Below, in pieces: positions 1 to 9,200 of a stretch of DNA of 64,000 nt (positions within the stretch are counted from its first letter, which is position 1; every line of letters starts with the position of its first letter). Under the pieces are notes generated by a model. That model ran no database searches and was not told where the DNA came from. It saw nothing but the letters and a program-made list of their open reading frames with translations. A program made the position numbers and the translations under genes. The stretch is taken from NCBI GenBank assembly GCA_050180705.1, contig JBFXDX010000012.1:62001-126000 (forward strand), given 5' to 3'. The stretch comes from SB25 sp050180705 (GTDB lineage: Bacteria > Bacteroidota > Bacteroidia > Bacteroidales > Tenuifilaceae).

Positions 1-788
1 TTGGAAGTTGATGTTGTTCTTGCGTCACTTCTGCGAGTTATTGCTGTTTGATGGGTTGAAAGGTTAGCAATTTCATTAGAACTTCTTCTTGATATAGTGT
101 TTTGGGTACTATTAATAAATCTTCTTCCGTAATAGTAGTCATTGGGATAATAATTTTTCTCTTTACTAGCAAGAAACAGATTATTCCAATATGTCCAACT
201 ATAATAGTATCCAGGATAAGTGTAGTCACAATATGAATAATACCATCCCCATCCAAAACCAACCGAGAATTTTGTTCTAGGCCATGCAAACATTGCTGAA
301 ATATACCAAGGTTCAACCCAAACTTGGTTACCCATTACTACTATTCTGTAAAAATAAGGATCATATGCTTGTGCGTACCAGTAATCATCCGAATAATAAG
401 CAGACCAGTTATTCATTCCGTACCAAGGGTCTTCTAAACCTCTCAACCTTCTTTCGTAAGATTCTTCATATGAATTAGAAAGAATTTTGTTGTATGGATT
501 TGTTTCTTCTGCTCTATAAATAACGGTATCATTTTTGATACTATCCATGTTAATATCAAGAATTCCCGAGAACTTTTGTTCGAGTTGATCAAGATTAGAG
601 TCAGACTTTTCTAAAGTTTGACTACTGCTTTCCGTTTTTTGAGCAATTTGTTTAATTTGAGGTTTTGGGGTCGATCCGTAGATTTCATCATTCCACGAAG
701 ATGAATTACTTACCTGTAAACTGGATGTGCACGACATCATCGATAGACTAAGCAGGGTAAGTAGCGAAATGTAGGTTCTGATTTTCAT
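1..788 (-). CDS. aromatic-rich lipoprotein, C-terminus cut by window edge
   Basis: This is an open frame of about 262 codons without a stop that runs off the left edge. It begins with a basic, hydrophobic signal peptide ending in a loose Bacteroidota lipobox (MMSC, Cys about residue 20), so an outer-membrane or periplasmic lipoprotein is likely. A Ser/Gln/Lys-rich linker follows. After about residue 110 the chain is very rich in Tyr and Trp (for example WYYSYCDYTYPGYYYSW). I do not recognise a family. The ATG at 788 is preceded by an AGGAGG ribosome binding site six bases upstream, which is unusual here because most genes in the window lack one. It is transcribed divergently from proS. The function is unknown. 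Confidence 0.75.
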   Translation of the reverse strand, partial: MKIRTYISLLTLLSLSMMSCTSSLQVSNSSSWNDEIYGSTPKPQIKQIAQKTESSSQTLEKSDSNLDQLEQKFSGILDINMDSIKNDTVIYRAEETNPYNKILSNSYEESYERRLRGLEDPWYGMNNWSAYYSDDYWYAQAYDPYFYRIVVMGNQVWVEPWYISAMFAWPRTKFSVGFGWGWYYSYCDYTYPGYYYSWTYWNNLFLASKEKNYYPNDYYYGRRFINSTQNTISRRSSNEIANLSTHQTAITRRSDARTTSTS

Positions 789-832
789 AATGAGCCTCCT
801 GATGGATTATAGTATTAGTTTAAAATTATCGT

Positions 833-840
833 TATTTTTG
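833..840 (+). promoter_or_regulatory. -7 element of proS promoter
   Basis: TATTTTTG matches the Bacteroidota -7 consensus TAnnTTTG and lies 49 bases before the proS ATG. A clear -33 TTTG is not seen at the expected distance. Confidence 0.45.
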
Positions 841-889
841 TTGAGTTTTACTAATTGAAATACTACAAATTTTATACCAAACAGGCTCT

Positions 890-2365
890 ATGGCAAAGGA
901 AATTACAAGCAGAAACGAGAATTATTCGCAGTGGTATAACGACATTGTAACTAAGGCTGGATTGGCTGATTATTCTGCGGTTCGTGGATGTATGGTTATT
1001 AAACCTTACGGTTTTGCAATATGGGAAAAAATTCAAGCGCAGCTTGATAAGATGTTTAAGGAAACTGGGCATCAGAATGCGTACTTCCCTTTATTTATAC
1101 CAAAATCATTTTTTAGTAAAGAAGCATCTCATGTTGAGGGTTTTGCAAAAGAATGTGCGGTTGTAACTCACTATCGTTTAAAGAATGATCCTAATGGAAA
1201 AGGTGTAATTGTTGATGACGAGGCAAAACTTGAGGAAGAGTTAATTGTTCGGCCTACTTCCGAAACAATTATTTGGAATACATACAAAACTTGGATTCAA
1301 TCATATCGAGATTTGCCTATTTTACTTAATCAATGGGCGAATGTGGTGCGTTGGGAGATGCGTACTCGGTTATTCCTTCGTACTGCTGAATTTCTGTGGC
1401 AGGAGGGACATACTGCGCATGCAACAAGGCTTGAGGCTATTGAGGAAGCAGAGCGAATGATTAATGTTTATGCAACATTTGCTAGTAGTTGGATGGCTAT
1501 GCCTGTTGTTATTGGTCGCAAATCGGAGTCGGAACGCTTTGCTGGTGCTGTTGAAACATACTCAATTGAGGCTTTAATGCAGGACGGTAAAGCGCTCCAG
1601 GCAGGAACATCGCATTTTCTGGGACAGAATTTTGCAAAAGCTTTCGATGTTAAATTTTTGAACAAGGATAGTGTGCTTGATTATGTTTGGGCTACTTCAT
1701 GGGGTGTATCGACAAGGTTAATGGGAGCATTGATAATGACTCACTCCGATGATAATGGATTGGTACTCCCTCCCAAACTTGCTCCAACTCAGGTGGTATT
1801 TGTTCCTATATATAAAAGTGCTGAGGAATTGGCTCAAATAACAGAAAAGGTTAGCCAACTTAGGGAAGCGTTGCATCAGCGTGGTATAACAACTCAGTAT
1901 GACGATCGGGATAATTATAAGCCTGGTTTTAAGTTTGCGGAGTATGAGATGAAAGGATACCCTGTCCGTATTGCAATTGGCCCAAAAGATTTAGAGAAAG
2001 GTACAGTCGAGGTTGCACGAAGAGATACTCTTCAGAAACAATTTATGCCACAAGAAAACCTTGCTGATTCGATTGTTGCATTACTGGATGATATTCAGAG
2101 TAATCTATATAATAAGGCTGTTGAATATAGAAGCCAGAATACAACTAAGGTTGATAGTTACGATGAGTTTAAAAAAGTGATATCAGAAAAAGGTGGATTT
2201 GTTCTTGCTCATTGGGATGGAACTGTAGAAACCGAGCAGAAGATAAAAGAGGAAACAAAGGCTACTATTAGATGCATTCCTGTTGACGGAGAGTGTGAAG
2301 AGGGGGTATGTATTGTTACAGGAAAACCTTCGAAACAACGAGCAATATTTGCTCAAGCCTATTAA
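890..2365 (+). CDS. proS: prolyl-tRNA synthetase (archaeal/eukaryotic-type ProRS)
   Basis: Class II aminoacyl-tRNA synthetase of 491 residues that charges tRNA-Pro with proline in the cytosol. The short form, without the bacterial editing insertion between motifs 2 and 3 and ending in a C-terminal ...Ala-Tyr, is the archaeal/eukaryotic-type enzyme common in Bacteroidota. Motif 2 lies around residues 145-175 (RWEMRTRLFLRTAEFLWQEG), and the anticodon-binding region around 300-400 (QVVFVPIY, DDRDNYKPGFKFAEYEMKG). The C-terminal extension holds spaced cysteines (CIPVDGECEEGVC), as in zinc-site-derived tails of this type. The ATG at 890 gives the usual N-terminus (MAKEITSRNENYSQWYNDIV). It is a stand-alone gene with its own promoter. 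Confidence 0.97.
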   Translation: MAKEITSRNENYSQWYNDIVTKAGLADYSAVRGCMVIKPYGFAIWEKIQAQLDKMFKETGHQNAYFPLFIPKSFFSKEASHVEGFAKECAVVTHYRLKNDPNGKGVIVDDEAKLEEELIVRPTSETIIWNTYKTWIQSYRDLPILLNQWANVVRWEMRTRLFLRTAEFLWQEGHTAHATRLEAIEEAERMINVYATFASSWMAMPVVIGRKSESERFAGAVETYSIEALMQDGKALQAGTSHFLGQNFAKAFDVKFLNKDSVLDYVWATSWGVSTRLMGALIMTHSDDNGLVLPPKLAPTQVVFVPIYKSAEELAQITEKVSQLREALHQRGITTQYDDRDNYKPGFKFAEYEMKGYPVRIAIGPKDLEKGTVEVARRDTLQKQFMPQENLADSIVALLDDIQSNLYNKAVEYRSQNTTKVDSYDEFKKVISEKGGFVLAHWDGTVETEQKIKEETKATIRCIPVDGECEEGVCIVTGKPSKQRAIFAQAY

Positions 2366-2397
2366 TTTGCACTAATACTATTACATTCGTATATTTG
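2366..2397 (+). promoter_or_regulatory. complete Bacteroidota promoter
   Basis: TTTG (2366-2369), a 20-base spacer and TATATTTG (2390-2397) form a consensus TTTG-N19-21-TAnnTTTG promoter starting immediately after the proS stop codon. Transcription should begin near 2404, giving a leader of about 20 bases to the ATG at 2423. Confidence 0.75.
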
Positions 2398-2422
2398 AAG
2401 TATTAACCGTTAATTATACCAC

Positions 2423-3127
2423 ATGGATAACAATCAGCAGGAACCAAAGCAACTTATAACTGGCTTACTTTCAGAGAAAGCAGTGCTTAAGCAGAAAATT
2501 TATGACAATACCTTTGAGGTGTTTAATATGATTAAAGAGGTACTGCATGAAATGTCCAATGATCTAAACCTTAACTTACGTAATGTTGATAAGCGTGTAA
2601 GACTGGAATATAGAGATCGAGGAAAGTATGAGGCTGAAATTAGAGTTGCAGGTGATCTTCTAATTTTCAGCATGCATACTAATGTATTCGAGTTTGACCG
2701 CGACCATAATGTATGGAAGTTATCGTATGTGAAAGAGAATAAGATGGCTTCGTATTGTGGAATTATTAATATTTACAACTTTCTAACCGATTCTTTTAAG
2801 TACAATAGGCAGGAGGATTTGGGTTATCTTATTGGTAGAATTTTTGTAAACAAGGATTCACATTACTTTGTAGAAGGAAAACGTCAGATGGGATTTCTTT
2901 ACAATAATTTTGGGACTGCTATTGTCGATAAGAAATCATTGCGAAGAATAATTGAATCGGCAATCCTCTATACTATAGAATTTGATTTACTCGTCCCTCC
3001 TTACGATGTTGTAAAAATTGCATCGGTTGGACAAATGAACACGAAGATTGAGAATTCAAAGTTACAAACTGGTAAGCGTTTGGGCTTCAAGTTTAACTCC
3101 GACGATGTTTTAGAAGAAAACCAATAA
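2423..3127 (+). CDS. conserved hypothetical cytosolic protein
   Basis: A 234-residue protein with no signal peptide or membrane segment. I do not recognise a domain. The N-terminal 45 residues are predicted helical and charged; the middle alternates charged and aromatic residues (FEFDRDHNVWKL, YCGIINIYNFLTDSFKYNRQEDLGYLIGRIFVNK), suggesting an alpha/beta fold; the C-terminus is acidic and Asn-rich. It has its own consensus promoter, and the next gene starts 20 bases after its stop, so co-transcription with the M49-type peptidase gene is possible. No function is proposed. Confidence 0.8.
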   Translation: MDNNQQEPKQLITGLLSEKAVLKQKIYDNTFEVFNMIKEVLHEMSNDLNLNLRNVDKRVRLEYRDRGKYEAEIRVAGDLLIFSMHTNVFEFDRDHNVWKLSYVKENKMASYCGIINIYNFLTDSFKYNRQEDLGYLIGRIFVNKDSHYFVEGKRQMGFLYNNFGTAIVDKKSLRRIIESAILYTIEFDLLVPPYDVVKIASVGQMNTKIENSKLQTGKRLGFKFNSDDVLEENQ

Positions 3128-3147
3128 TAATCTTAAAAATCAAAATC

Positions 3148-4779
3148 ATGAAGAAATATTTGGTTTGTGCACTAGTTGCAGCCATAGCATTTACATCATG
3201 TGGTACCCAGCAAAGCAAAGAGGAAAAATCTGAAATGCAAAAAAAAGTTGATGAGTACGCTCCTGTTGAGTTGCGTTCCGATATTATTCATCTCTCAGTT
3301 AACGAGAGAAAAATGCTTCCCTATTTATTTGAGGCTGCTCAAATAATGGATGACCTATATTGGACTCAAGCTTTTGGAAATAAAGAAAATCTTTTAAAAT
3401 CTATTACCGATGATGCTTCTCGAGATTTTGCTGAGTTAAACTATGGCCCTTGGGAACGATTGGATGGCAATAAACCATTTATTAAAGGATATGGTGAAAA
3501 GCCGCTTGGTGCACAGTTTTACCCTGTAGATATGACAAAGGATGAATTTGAAACCTTTGATTCTAAGGATAAAACTAGCTTGTATACCATTATAACCCGA
3601 AATGCCGATGGAAAATTGGAATCGGTTCCTTACCATGTTGCTTACAAAGAGCGTATAGAAAGAGCCGCAGAACTAATTCGTAAAGCTGCTGAGTTGGCCG
3701 AAGATGAGAGCCTAAAGAAATATCTTACACTTCGGGCTGATGCATTACAATCCGATGAATATTTTGCCAGCGATATAGCTTGGATGGACATGAAAACGAA
3801 CAACATCGATTTTGTTGTTGGTCCTATCGAAAATTATGAGGATGAGCTTTTCAACTATAAAGCGGCTTATGAGGCTTATATTTTAATTAAGGATTTGGAT
3901 TGGACTCAAAAAATTGGACGATTTGCAGCGTTGCTTCCAAAACTTCAGGAAAGTTTACCTGTAGATCCTGAGTATAAAAAGGAGGTGCCAGGACTTGATT
4001 CCGATTTGGGTGTTTATGATGTTGTTTTCTATGCAGGCGATTGCAATGCTGGTAGCAAAACAATTGCGATTAATCTTCCAAACGATCCAAAAGTTCACCT
4101 TGAGAAAGGAAGTCGCAAGCTTCAGCTGAAAAATGCCATGAAGTATAAATTCGACAAGATTCTGTTGCCAATAGGAAACATGCTAATTGATGAATCTCAA
4201 CGTAGCCATATTAAGTTTGATGCTTTCTTTGAGAATGTTATGTTTCATGAAGTAGGACATGGGTTAGGTATTAAAAATCTTGTGAAAGGAAAAGGAACCG
4301 TTCGCGAGGCAATGAAGGAAATGCACAGCGCATTAGAGGAAGGTAAAGCCGATATTATGGGACTGTATATGGTTTCGAAACTTGCTGAGATGGGTGAACT
4401 ACCGGAGAAAGATATGATGGATAACTATGTGACATTTGTTGCAGGAATTTTCCGTTCAGTAAGATTTGGTGCTTCATCATCGCATGGAAAGGCAAATATG
4501 GTATGCTTCTACTATTTGCAGGAGCATGGTGCTTTCGAAAGAAACCTCGAAACAGGCACATATCGTGTAAACTTCGATAAAATGACAGAGGCAATGAACT
4601 CGTTGGCAAATAATATTTTGACATTGCAAGGAAGTGGTGATTATGAAGGTGTTAAAAAACTTTTTGCCGAAAAGGGATTTGTAGGGGAAGAATTGCAGAA
4701 GGATTTGAATCGGGTTTCGGAGGCAAATATCCCTCGAGATATTCGATGTGTACAAGGCAAAGAAATGCTTGGACTATAG
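3148..4779 (+). CDS. M49-like (dipeptidyl peptidase III-type) zinc peptidase lipoprotein
   Basis: A 543-residue protein with a lipoprotein signal (lipobox FTSC, Cys about 19), so it acts in the periplasm or at the outer membrane. Zinc-site motif H367-E-V-G-H371 is followed by Gly, and a second motif E397-E-G-K-A-D402 lies 26 residues on. These correspond to the paired HExx(G)H and EECRA(D/E) motifs of peptidase family M49, which remove dipeptides from peptide N-termini. The pentapeptide HExxH form is the variant known in Caldithrix DPP III and plant Nudix-linked DPP III rather than the hexapeptide HExxGH of the human enzyme. Length is shorter than classical DPP III (about 700). It ends in a clear terminator. 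Specificity cannot be read from sequence. Confidence 0.85.
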   Translation: MKKYLVCALVAAIAFTSCGTQQSKEEKSEMQKKVDEYAPVELRSDIIHLSVNERKMLPYLFEAAQIMDDLYWTQAFGNKENLLKSITDDASRDFAELNYGPWERLDGNKPFIKGYGEKPLGAQFYPVDMTKDEFETFDSKDKTSLYTIITRNADGKLESVPYHVAYKERIERAAELIRKAAELAEDESLKKYLTLRADALQSDEYFASDIAWMDMKTNNIDFVVGPIENYEDELFNYKAAYEAYILIKDLDWTQKIGRFAALLPKLQESLPVDPEYKKEVPGLDSDLGVYDVVFYAGDCNAGSKTIAINLPNDPKVHLEKGSRKLQLKNAMKYKFDKILLPIGNMLIDESQRSHIKFDAFFENVMFHEVGHGLGIKNLVKGKGTVREAMKEMHSALEEGKADIMGLYMVSKLAEMGELPEKDMMDNYVTFVAGIFRSVRFGASSSHGKANMVCFYYLQEHGAFERNLETGTYRVNFDKMTEAMNSLANNILTLQGSGDYEGVKKLFAEKGFVGEELQKDLNRVSEANIPRDIRCVQGKEMLGL

Positions 4780-4785
4780 TAAAAG

Positions 4786-4812
4786 AAAAGGTCGGATACT
4801 CCGACCTTTTTC
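4786..4812 (+). terminator. rho-independent terminator
   Basis: The perfect hairpin AAGGTCGGA-TAC-TCCGACCTT followed by TTTT, seven bases after the M49-type peptidase stop, ends that unit. Confidence 0.85.
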
Positions 4813-4887
4813 TATCAATATTTTGGAATGTGATTAAAGTTTACATATATTTAACCTCGCTTATGTGTGGTTAAATTACAATGGGTT

Positions 4888-5466
4888 ATGAGTATGAATC
4901 TAACTTTCAATTTCATAAAATCGATATCGAATATCTACGATGAGATGATCGAGAACGGATTCTCCTTGGTTTATTTGGGAGAATTTAGCCATGAGATTAC
5001 TAAAATGTTTACATCAATGGCTGAATCCGATATGGAGAAAAATAGTGAGGAACGATCGGTTCAACGAAAGGTTTACCATGTTATGGTGGAGACACTTCAA
5101 AATATGAATAAGCACTCCGATGAAATTAAGGACGGTAATGTTGGAAATGGCTTATTTGTTATTGGTAAAAAGCATGATACATACTATGTGATTACATCAA
5201 ATAAGGTGTCAAAAAGGCACAAAGAGCCTCTAGAGCAAGCATTGATAACTGTTAACAATGCATCGCCCAGTGAGCTTAAGGAAATGTATAAACGTCAAAT
5301 TCGTGAAGGAAGCCTATCGGATAAGGGAGGAGCAGGGCTTGGCTTAATCGATATTGCAAGAAAAACAGGTGAAGTTCTGAACTATCAATTTTTACAGCTT
5401 GATGAGGAGAACTACTTCTTTATTCTTAAGGTTGAAATTAATGCCAAGAAATTCTCGCGAGATTAA
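4888..5466 (+). CDS. SiaB-family protein kinase (DUF6272, HATPase fold)
   Basis: About 192 residues from the ATG at 4888; a GTG at 4867 and an ATG at 4894 are alternatives. It resembles SiaB-type Ser/Thr kinases with a GHKL (anti-sigma-factor-like) ATP site: an N-box around residues 75-85 (VETLQNMNKHS) and a glycine-rich G2 box around 148-160 (KGGAGLGLIDIARKTG). In Pseudomonas, SiaB phosphorylates SiaC and a PP2C phosphatase, SiaA, reverses this. SiaC-like and PP2C-like genes occur at 44.7 and 49.9 kb, not next to it. Its downstream neighbour, a POTRA outer-membrane protein starting 25 bases later, may share its transcript. The family assignment is fairly firm; the partner assignment is inferred. 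Confidence 0.82.
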   Translation: MSMNLTFNFIKSISNIYDEMIENGFSLVYLGEFSHEITKMFTSMAESDMEKNSEERSVQRKVYHVMVETLQNMNKHSDEIKDGNVGNGLFVIGKKHDTYYVITSNKVSKRHKEPLEQALITVNNASPSELKEMYKRQIREGSLSDKGGAGLGLIDIARKTGEVLNYQFLQLDEENYFFILKVEINAKKFSRD

Positions 5467-5490
5467 CAGGGGTAATAACAGACCCTAATC

Positions 5491-7398
5491 ATGCTTACAG
5501 TTTTTAATAAAACAATACACAATATCACCATCTGTACATTAGTATCGATGGTGTTTTTTATGGTAGCATCTAGATCAAACGCCCAATCAATTCAAAAAGA
5601 GTTTTATCCACAAACAAAATTAAATAAGGATTCAGTCGCACAATCGTTGTTGTTAGATAAATCTGATACAATAAAGGGTCTGCAGCATAAGGATAGCACA
5701 AAGAAGCGATATATAATACGGCGGCTATATGGTTTTTTTATTAGGAAAGATGCGTTGGAATCATCCGGTAAGATTATCAGAGAGTTTGAATCGAGCCAGA
5801 AATTTATTGAATATGCCAATAAGGAGATTGCAGAGGTAAGAATAGTTCGGCTAAAAATATTTGGTCAATCGATATTCGATACCACAATAACGCCAACCTC
5901 ACTAACGGAAAGGTTTGGAAATTCTTTACATTTGCTAACATCTAAACGTGTAATTGAGAATAACCTTCTTTTCCGGGAAGGTGATTTATTAAAGCCTGTG
6001 GATTTATCGGAAACAGAACAATTGTTGCGTGACCTTCCCTTTATTGAGGATGTAAATATTGCTATAGAAATGCTTGCCGATACAAATAAAGTAAGGGCTA
6101 TAGTCATAACGAAGGATAAATGGACATTATCGTTCTCCTTAAGGGTTGATAATGCAAAGAAAGGAAAAACTGTTTTGTCGGAGGATAATATTGCAGGAAC
6201 AGGTCTTGGGCTTGCTGCTTCTGGCTATTATGATAAAGCCCATCCTGATACATGGGGATACAAAGGAGAATTTGATTATACCAACATTGCTGGTTCTTTC
6301 ATTAATTCTAATTTATGGATGCGAGAAGGTTTGGGGTATAATTCTTACTTTGGAAGTCTTAATCGAGAGTTTTATTCGTCGAAAACAATGTTTGCAGGAG
6401 GTGTTTCATACTTTTTGAGTAAGGAGCCATATAGGCTATACCGCAAGGATTCGCTGATTTCGATTGATTATAATGTTATTGATGGATGGATTGGGCATTC
6501 GTTCCGAGTCAGTCGTAAAAGTTCTTTGGCAGCTCCATATAATCTGACGTTGGCATTCAAATACCGAAAGGTCGATTTTAATAGGTCGGATAGTACCTCT
6601 ACAACTTATAACCCCTATTTTCATTCAACTCATCAATGGCTTGCTTCGTTAGGTTTAACGAATCAAAACCTGTATCAATCCAATTTAATATATGGATTTG
6701 GAGGAACTGAGGATATTCCTATAGGTTTTAAAATTCAATTTTCTTCAGGTATTGAGCAGAGTCCATATCAGCGTAGGGTTTTAGTAAGTGGAGAGATGTC
6801 GGCAGCGGAGATTACGCCAATTGGTTATCTGTATCTTTCGTTTCGAACTGGAGGTTATTTAGCCGATGAATCAAGGGTTGAGCAGGCTGCTATTAATATT
6901 CGATCAACTTACATAACCAATCTGTTTTCGCTAGGACGATTTGATATTCGTCAATTTGTTAAATATGACTTTACCCGAGGTTTTTCTCGATTTGATGGTG
7001 AACGCGAGTACATTGCTTTAAGGAATACATACGGAATAAGGGGGCTTAGTAGTAATAAACTTATTGGTAATACAAGGTTGATGATTAATTTGGAAACGGT
7101 ATTTTTTAGCCCGCTATACGTTTATGGTTTTCGGTTCGCCTATTTCCTTTTTTGCGATATGGGTTTAATTGGTCCATCGGACGATTTAGTGTACAGCAAC
7201 CCAATGTACTCAGGATTTGGACTAGGACTTAGAGTTAAAAATGAGAGTTTGATTTTTCCGACATTTTATATCCGTTTTGGATACTATCCGAAATTTCCTC
7301 AGGATGCAGAAGTGGCAAATTGGTTAATATCAACTGAAAGACGTAAACAATTCGAGCACTTCAGGATTCGAGAACCCTATGTCTTACCTTATGAGTAA
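5491..7398 (+). CDS. POTRA-containing BamA/TamA-like outer-membrane beta-barrel protein
   Basis: A 635-residue protein. The N-terminal hydrophobic segment (about residues 10-32, ending SRSNAQS) reads as a cleavable Sec signal. Residues about 115-205 look like one POTRA module (VRIVRLKIFGQSIFDTTI, then LLFREGDLLKP and LPFIEDVNIAI with following EMLADTNKVRAIVITKDKW). The remaining about 400 residues alternate aromatic and small residues in short strands, as in 14-16 strand barrels. Having only one recognisable POTRA domain makes it unlike BamA (five) and closer to TamA- or patatin-associated barrels. It sits between a SiaB-like kinase and an SDR gene. The substrate is unknown. Confidence 0.78.
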   Translation: MLTVFNKTIHNITICTLVSMVFFMVASRSNAQSIQKEFYPQTKLNKDSVAQSLLLDKSDTIKGLQHKDSTKKRYIIRRLYGFFIRKDALESSGKIIREFESSQKFIEYANKEIAEVRIVRLKIFGQSIFDTTITPTSLTERFGNSLHLLTSKRVIENNLLFREGDLLKPVDLSETEQLLRDLPFIEDVNIAIEMLADTNKVRAIVITKDKWTLSFSLRVDNAKKGKTVLSEDNIAGTGLGLAASGYYDKAHPDTWGYKGEFDYTNIAGSFINSNLWMREGLGYNSYFGSLNREFYSSKTMFAGGVSYFLSKEPYRLYRKDSLISIDYNVIDGWIGHSFRVSRKSSLAAPYNLTLAFKYRKVDFNRSDSTSTTYNPYFHSTHQWLASLGLTNQNLYQSNLIYGFGGTEDIPIGFKIQFSSGIEQSPYQRRVLVSGEMSAAEITPIGYLYLSFRTGGYLADESRVEQAAINIRSTYITNLFSLGRFDIRQFVKYDFTRGFSRFDGEREYIALRNTYGIRGLSSNKLIGNTRLMINLETVFFSPLYVYGFRFAYFLFCDMGLIGPSDDLVYSNPMYSGFGLGLRVKNESLIFPTFYIRFGYYPKFPQDAEVANWLISTERRKQFEHFRIREPYVLPYE

Positions 7399-7412
7399 TA
7401 AAATATTGTACA

Positions 7413-8423
7413 ATGGATAAAACGGTTTTAATTACAGGTGGTTCTGGTTATCTGGGCTCTTGGGTTGTGAAAGGGCTTTTAGATAAGGGTTATAAACTTC
7501 GAGTTGCGGTGCGGAGTCTTGGAAATAAGTTACATTATTCTCATTTACTAGAAATTGCAGGTTCTAATGCTAACAATATCTCCTTTTTTGAGGCCGATTT
7601 GCTGAATAACGGATCTTATGATAATGCAGCGGAAGGTGCCGATGCCATTATACATATGGCTTCACCATTTACCTTACGATTCAGAAATGCCCAGAAAGAT
7701 TTGATTGACCCAGCGGTGAATGGAACTAGGAATGTACTTAGTGCAGCATCAAAATCAACCACGGTTAAAAAAGTAGTTTTAACTTCAAGTATTGCTGCTG
7801 TTTATGGCGATAATGCTGATTTAAATGATTTAGGCGTTGATGAGTTTTCGGAAGAGTACTTTAACTTCTCGAGCACCGTAAAGCATCAGCCTTACTCTTA
7901 TTCAAAGACAATGGCCGAAAAGGAGGCTTGGCGCTTATACAATGAACAGTCGAAGTGGAAGTTGGTAGTTATAAATCCAACGCTTGTTATGGGACCATCG
8001 CTGACGGGTGAGTCAAACTCGGAGAGTTTAAAAATTATGAGCGATTTGTTGAGTGGAAAATACAAAATGGGTGTTCCTGATTTGCACTTTGGTTTTGTTG
8101 ATGTACGCGATGTTGCAAATGCTCATATACTTGCACTTGAGGATGAAAAAGCACAAGGACGCCATATTTTGGTTTCGCGAGTGGAAAATTTATTAAGTTT
8201 AGCAAATATTATTGAACGAGAGTTTCCTTGTAAATTCAAACTTCCCCATAAAATAGTTCCTAAAATATTGATGTTGTTTGTTAGTTGGGCATTTGGGTTT
8301 AGTTTTAAATTTATACTAAGGAATGTGGGTTATAAAATAAAAGTTAGTAACCGACGAAGCATCGAGGTTTTAGGTTTAAAATACATCGATTTTGAGAAAA
8401 CAATAATGGATATGGTTCGGTAA
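7413..8423 (+). CDS. extended SDR, dihydroflavonol-4-reductase-like
   Basis: A 336-residue NAD(P)-dependent reductase/epimerase of the extended short-chain dehydrogenase family. The Rossmann glycine motif GGSGYLGSW is at residues 8-16, the acidic/Arg cofactor region follows (AVRSLGNK), then HMASPF, the catalytic Ser in VLTSSIAAVYG, and the YxxxK pair (YSYSK, about residues 164-168). This pattern is that of dihydroflavonol reductase and cinnamoyl-CoA reductase-like enzymes that reduce a carbonyl on a small molecule. The substrate cannot be inferred. It starts 14 bases after the POTRA protein and is probably co-transcribed. The C-terminal stretch SWAFGFSFKFILRN is hydrophobic, possibly a membrane-contacting helix. 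Confidence 0.88.
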   Translation: MDKTVLITGGSGYLGSWVVKGLLDKGYKLRVAVRSLGNKLHYSHLLEIAGSNANNISFFEADLLNNGSYDNAAEGADAIIHMASPFTLRFRNAQKDLIDPAVNGTRNVLSAASKSTTVKKVVLTSSIAAVYGDNADLNDLGVDEFSEEYFNFSSTVKHQPYSYSKTMAEKEAWRLYNEQSKWKLVVINPTLVMGPSLTGESNSESLKIMSDLLSGKYKMGVPDLHFGFVDVRDVANAHILALEDEKAQGRHILVSRVENLLSLANIIEREFPCKFKLPHKIVPKILMLFVSWAFGFSFKFILRNVGYKIKVSNRRSIEVLGLKYIDFEKTIMDMVR

Positions 8424-8448
8424 ATAATCTATAATAATGATAATGATT

Positions 8449-8478
8449 TTTGATTTATTTTAAAAAATAATATTTTTA
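8449..8478 (+). promoter_or_regulatory. possible promoter for 8503 gene
   Basis: TTTG (8449-8452), an 18-base spacer and TATTTTTA (8471-8478, seven of eight bases of TAnnTTTG) precede the ATG at 8503. The spacer is slightly short, so this is a weak call. Confidence 0.35.
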
Positions 8479-8502
8479 CATTAATAATCAATTAATTGAG
8501 AA

Positions 8503-9171
8503 GTGATGAGAAATTATTTAATCATTATTAGCCTAAGTCTACTTGTTGCTAATTTTTCGTTTGCACAACATTTTGTGGACTTAAATAAGTTAGGAGAAGG
8601 GTATTTCAGAATCAAGAGTTCTTCTAATAAAACCATAGATGGAACTTCTAATTTATTTGAAAAGTGGATGAATGGTTCTGTTAAAATGATTGGAGTAGAT
8701 GAGATGAATGTCGACTCGTTGAATTTTGATACCTATTCTAATAATCTTTTGTTTCAACAAAAGAATGTTACGTACTGTGTTTCTGATAAGCACAAGTTAG
8801 AGTATTTCACTATAGGGAATTCTAAGTTTATCAATTTACGAAGTGTTAACTATCCTGATACCTTTTTTGAAGTTTTATCGGATGGGAAAGTTCTTAAATT
8901 AGTTCGCTTATATAAATGTATTATTGTCAAGGGAAAAGAAAGCGATGGAATTGATCCTGGTCGAAATGATAAGTATAAGATTGTTTCAGATCTTTTTGTA
9001 ATAAAGGAGTATGGTGAGGTAGAACCTTTTAAAGCATCCAGGAATGATATGTTTGTTTTAATGCAAGATAAAAAGGCAGATGTTGAGAAATACATAAAAT
9101 CGAATAAACTGAATCTAAAACGTATTGAGAATATGGCCAATGTTTTTGATTATTATAATTCGCTAAAATAG
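8503..9171 (+). CDS. secreted hypothetical protein
   Basis: A 222-residue protein with a Sec signal peptide (MMRNYLIIISLSLLVANFSFAQ, cut about residue 22). The mature part is mixed strand and charged (LGEGYFRIKSSSN, WMNGSVKMIGVDEMNVDSLNFDTY), ending in a Lys/Asn-rich helix. I recognise no family. It contains one Cys pair region around residues 87-145 but no zinc or catalytic motif. It is flanked by the SDR and pabB with no clear functional link. Confidence 0.7.
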   Translation: MMRNYLIIISLSLLVANFSFAQHFVDLNKLGEGYFRIKSSSNKTIDGTSNLFEKWMNGSVKMIGVDEMNVDSLNFDTYSNNLLFQQKNVTYCVSDKHKLEYFTIGNSKFINLRSVNYPDTFFEVLSDGKVLKLVRLYKCIIVKGKESDGIDPGRNDKYKIVSDLFVIKEYGEVEPFKASRNDMFVLMQDKKADVEKYIKSNKLNLKRIENMANVFDYYNSLK

Positions 9172-9200
9172 TATGCTATTACCTAGTTTTTCTCTTTTTA

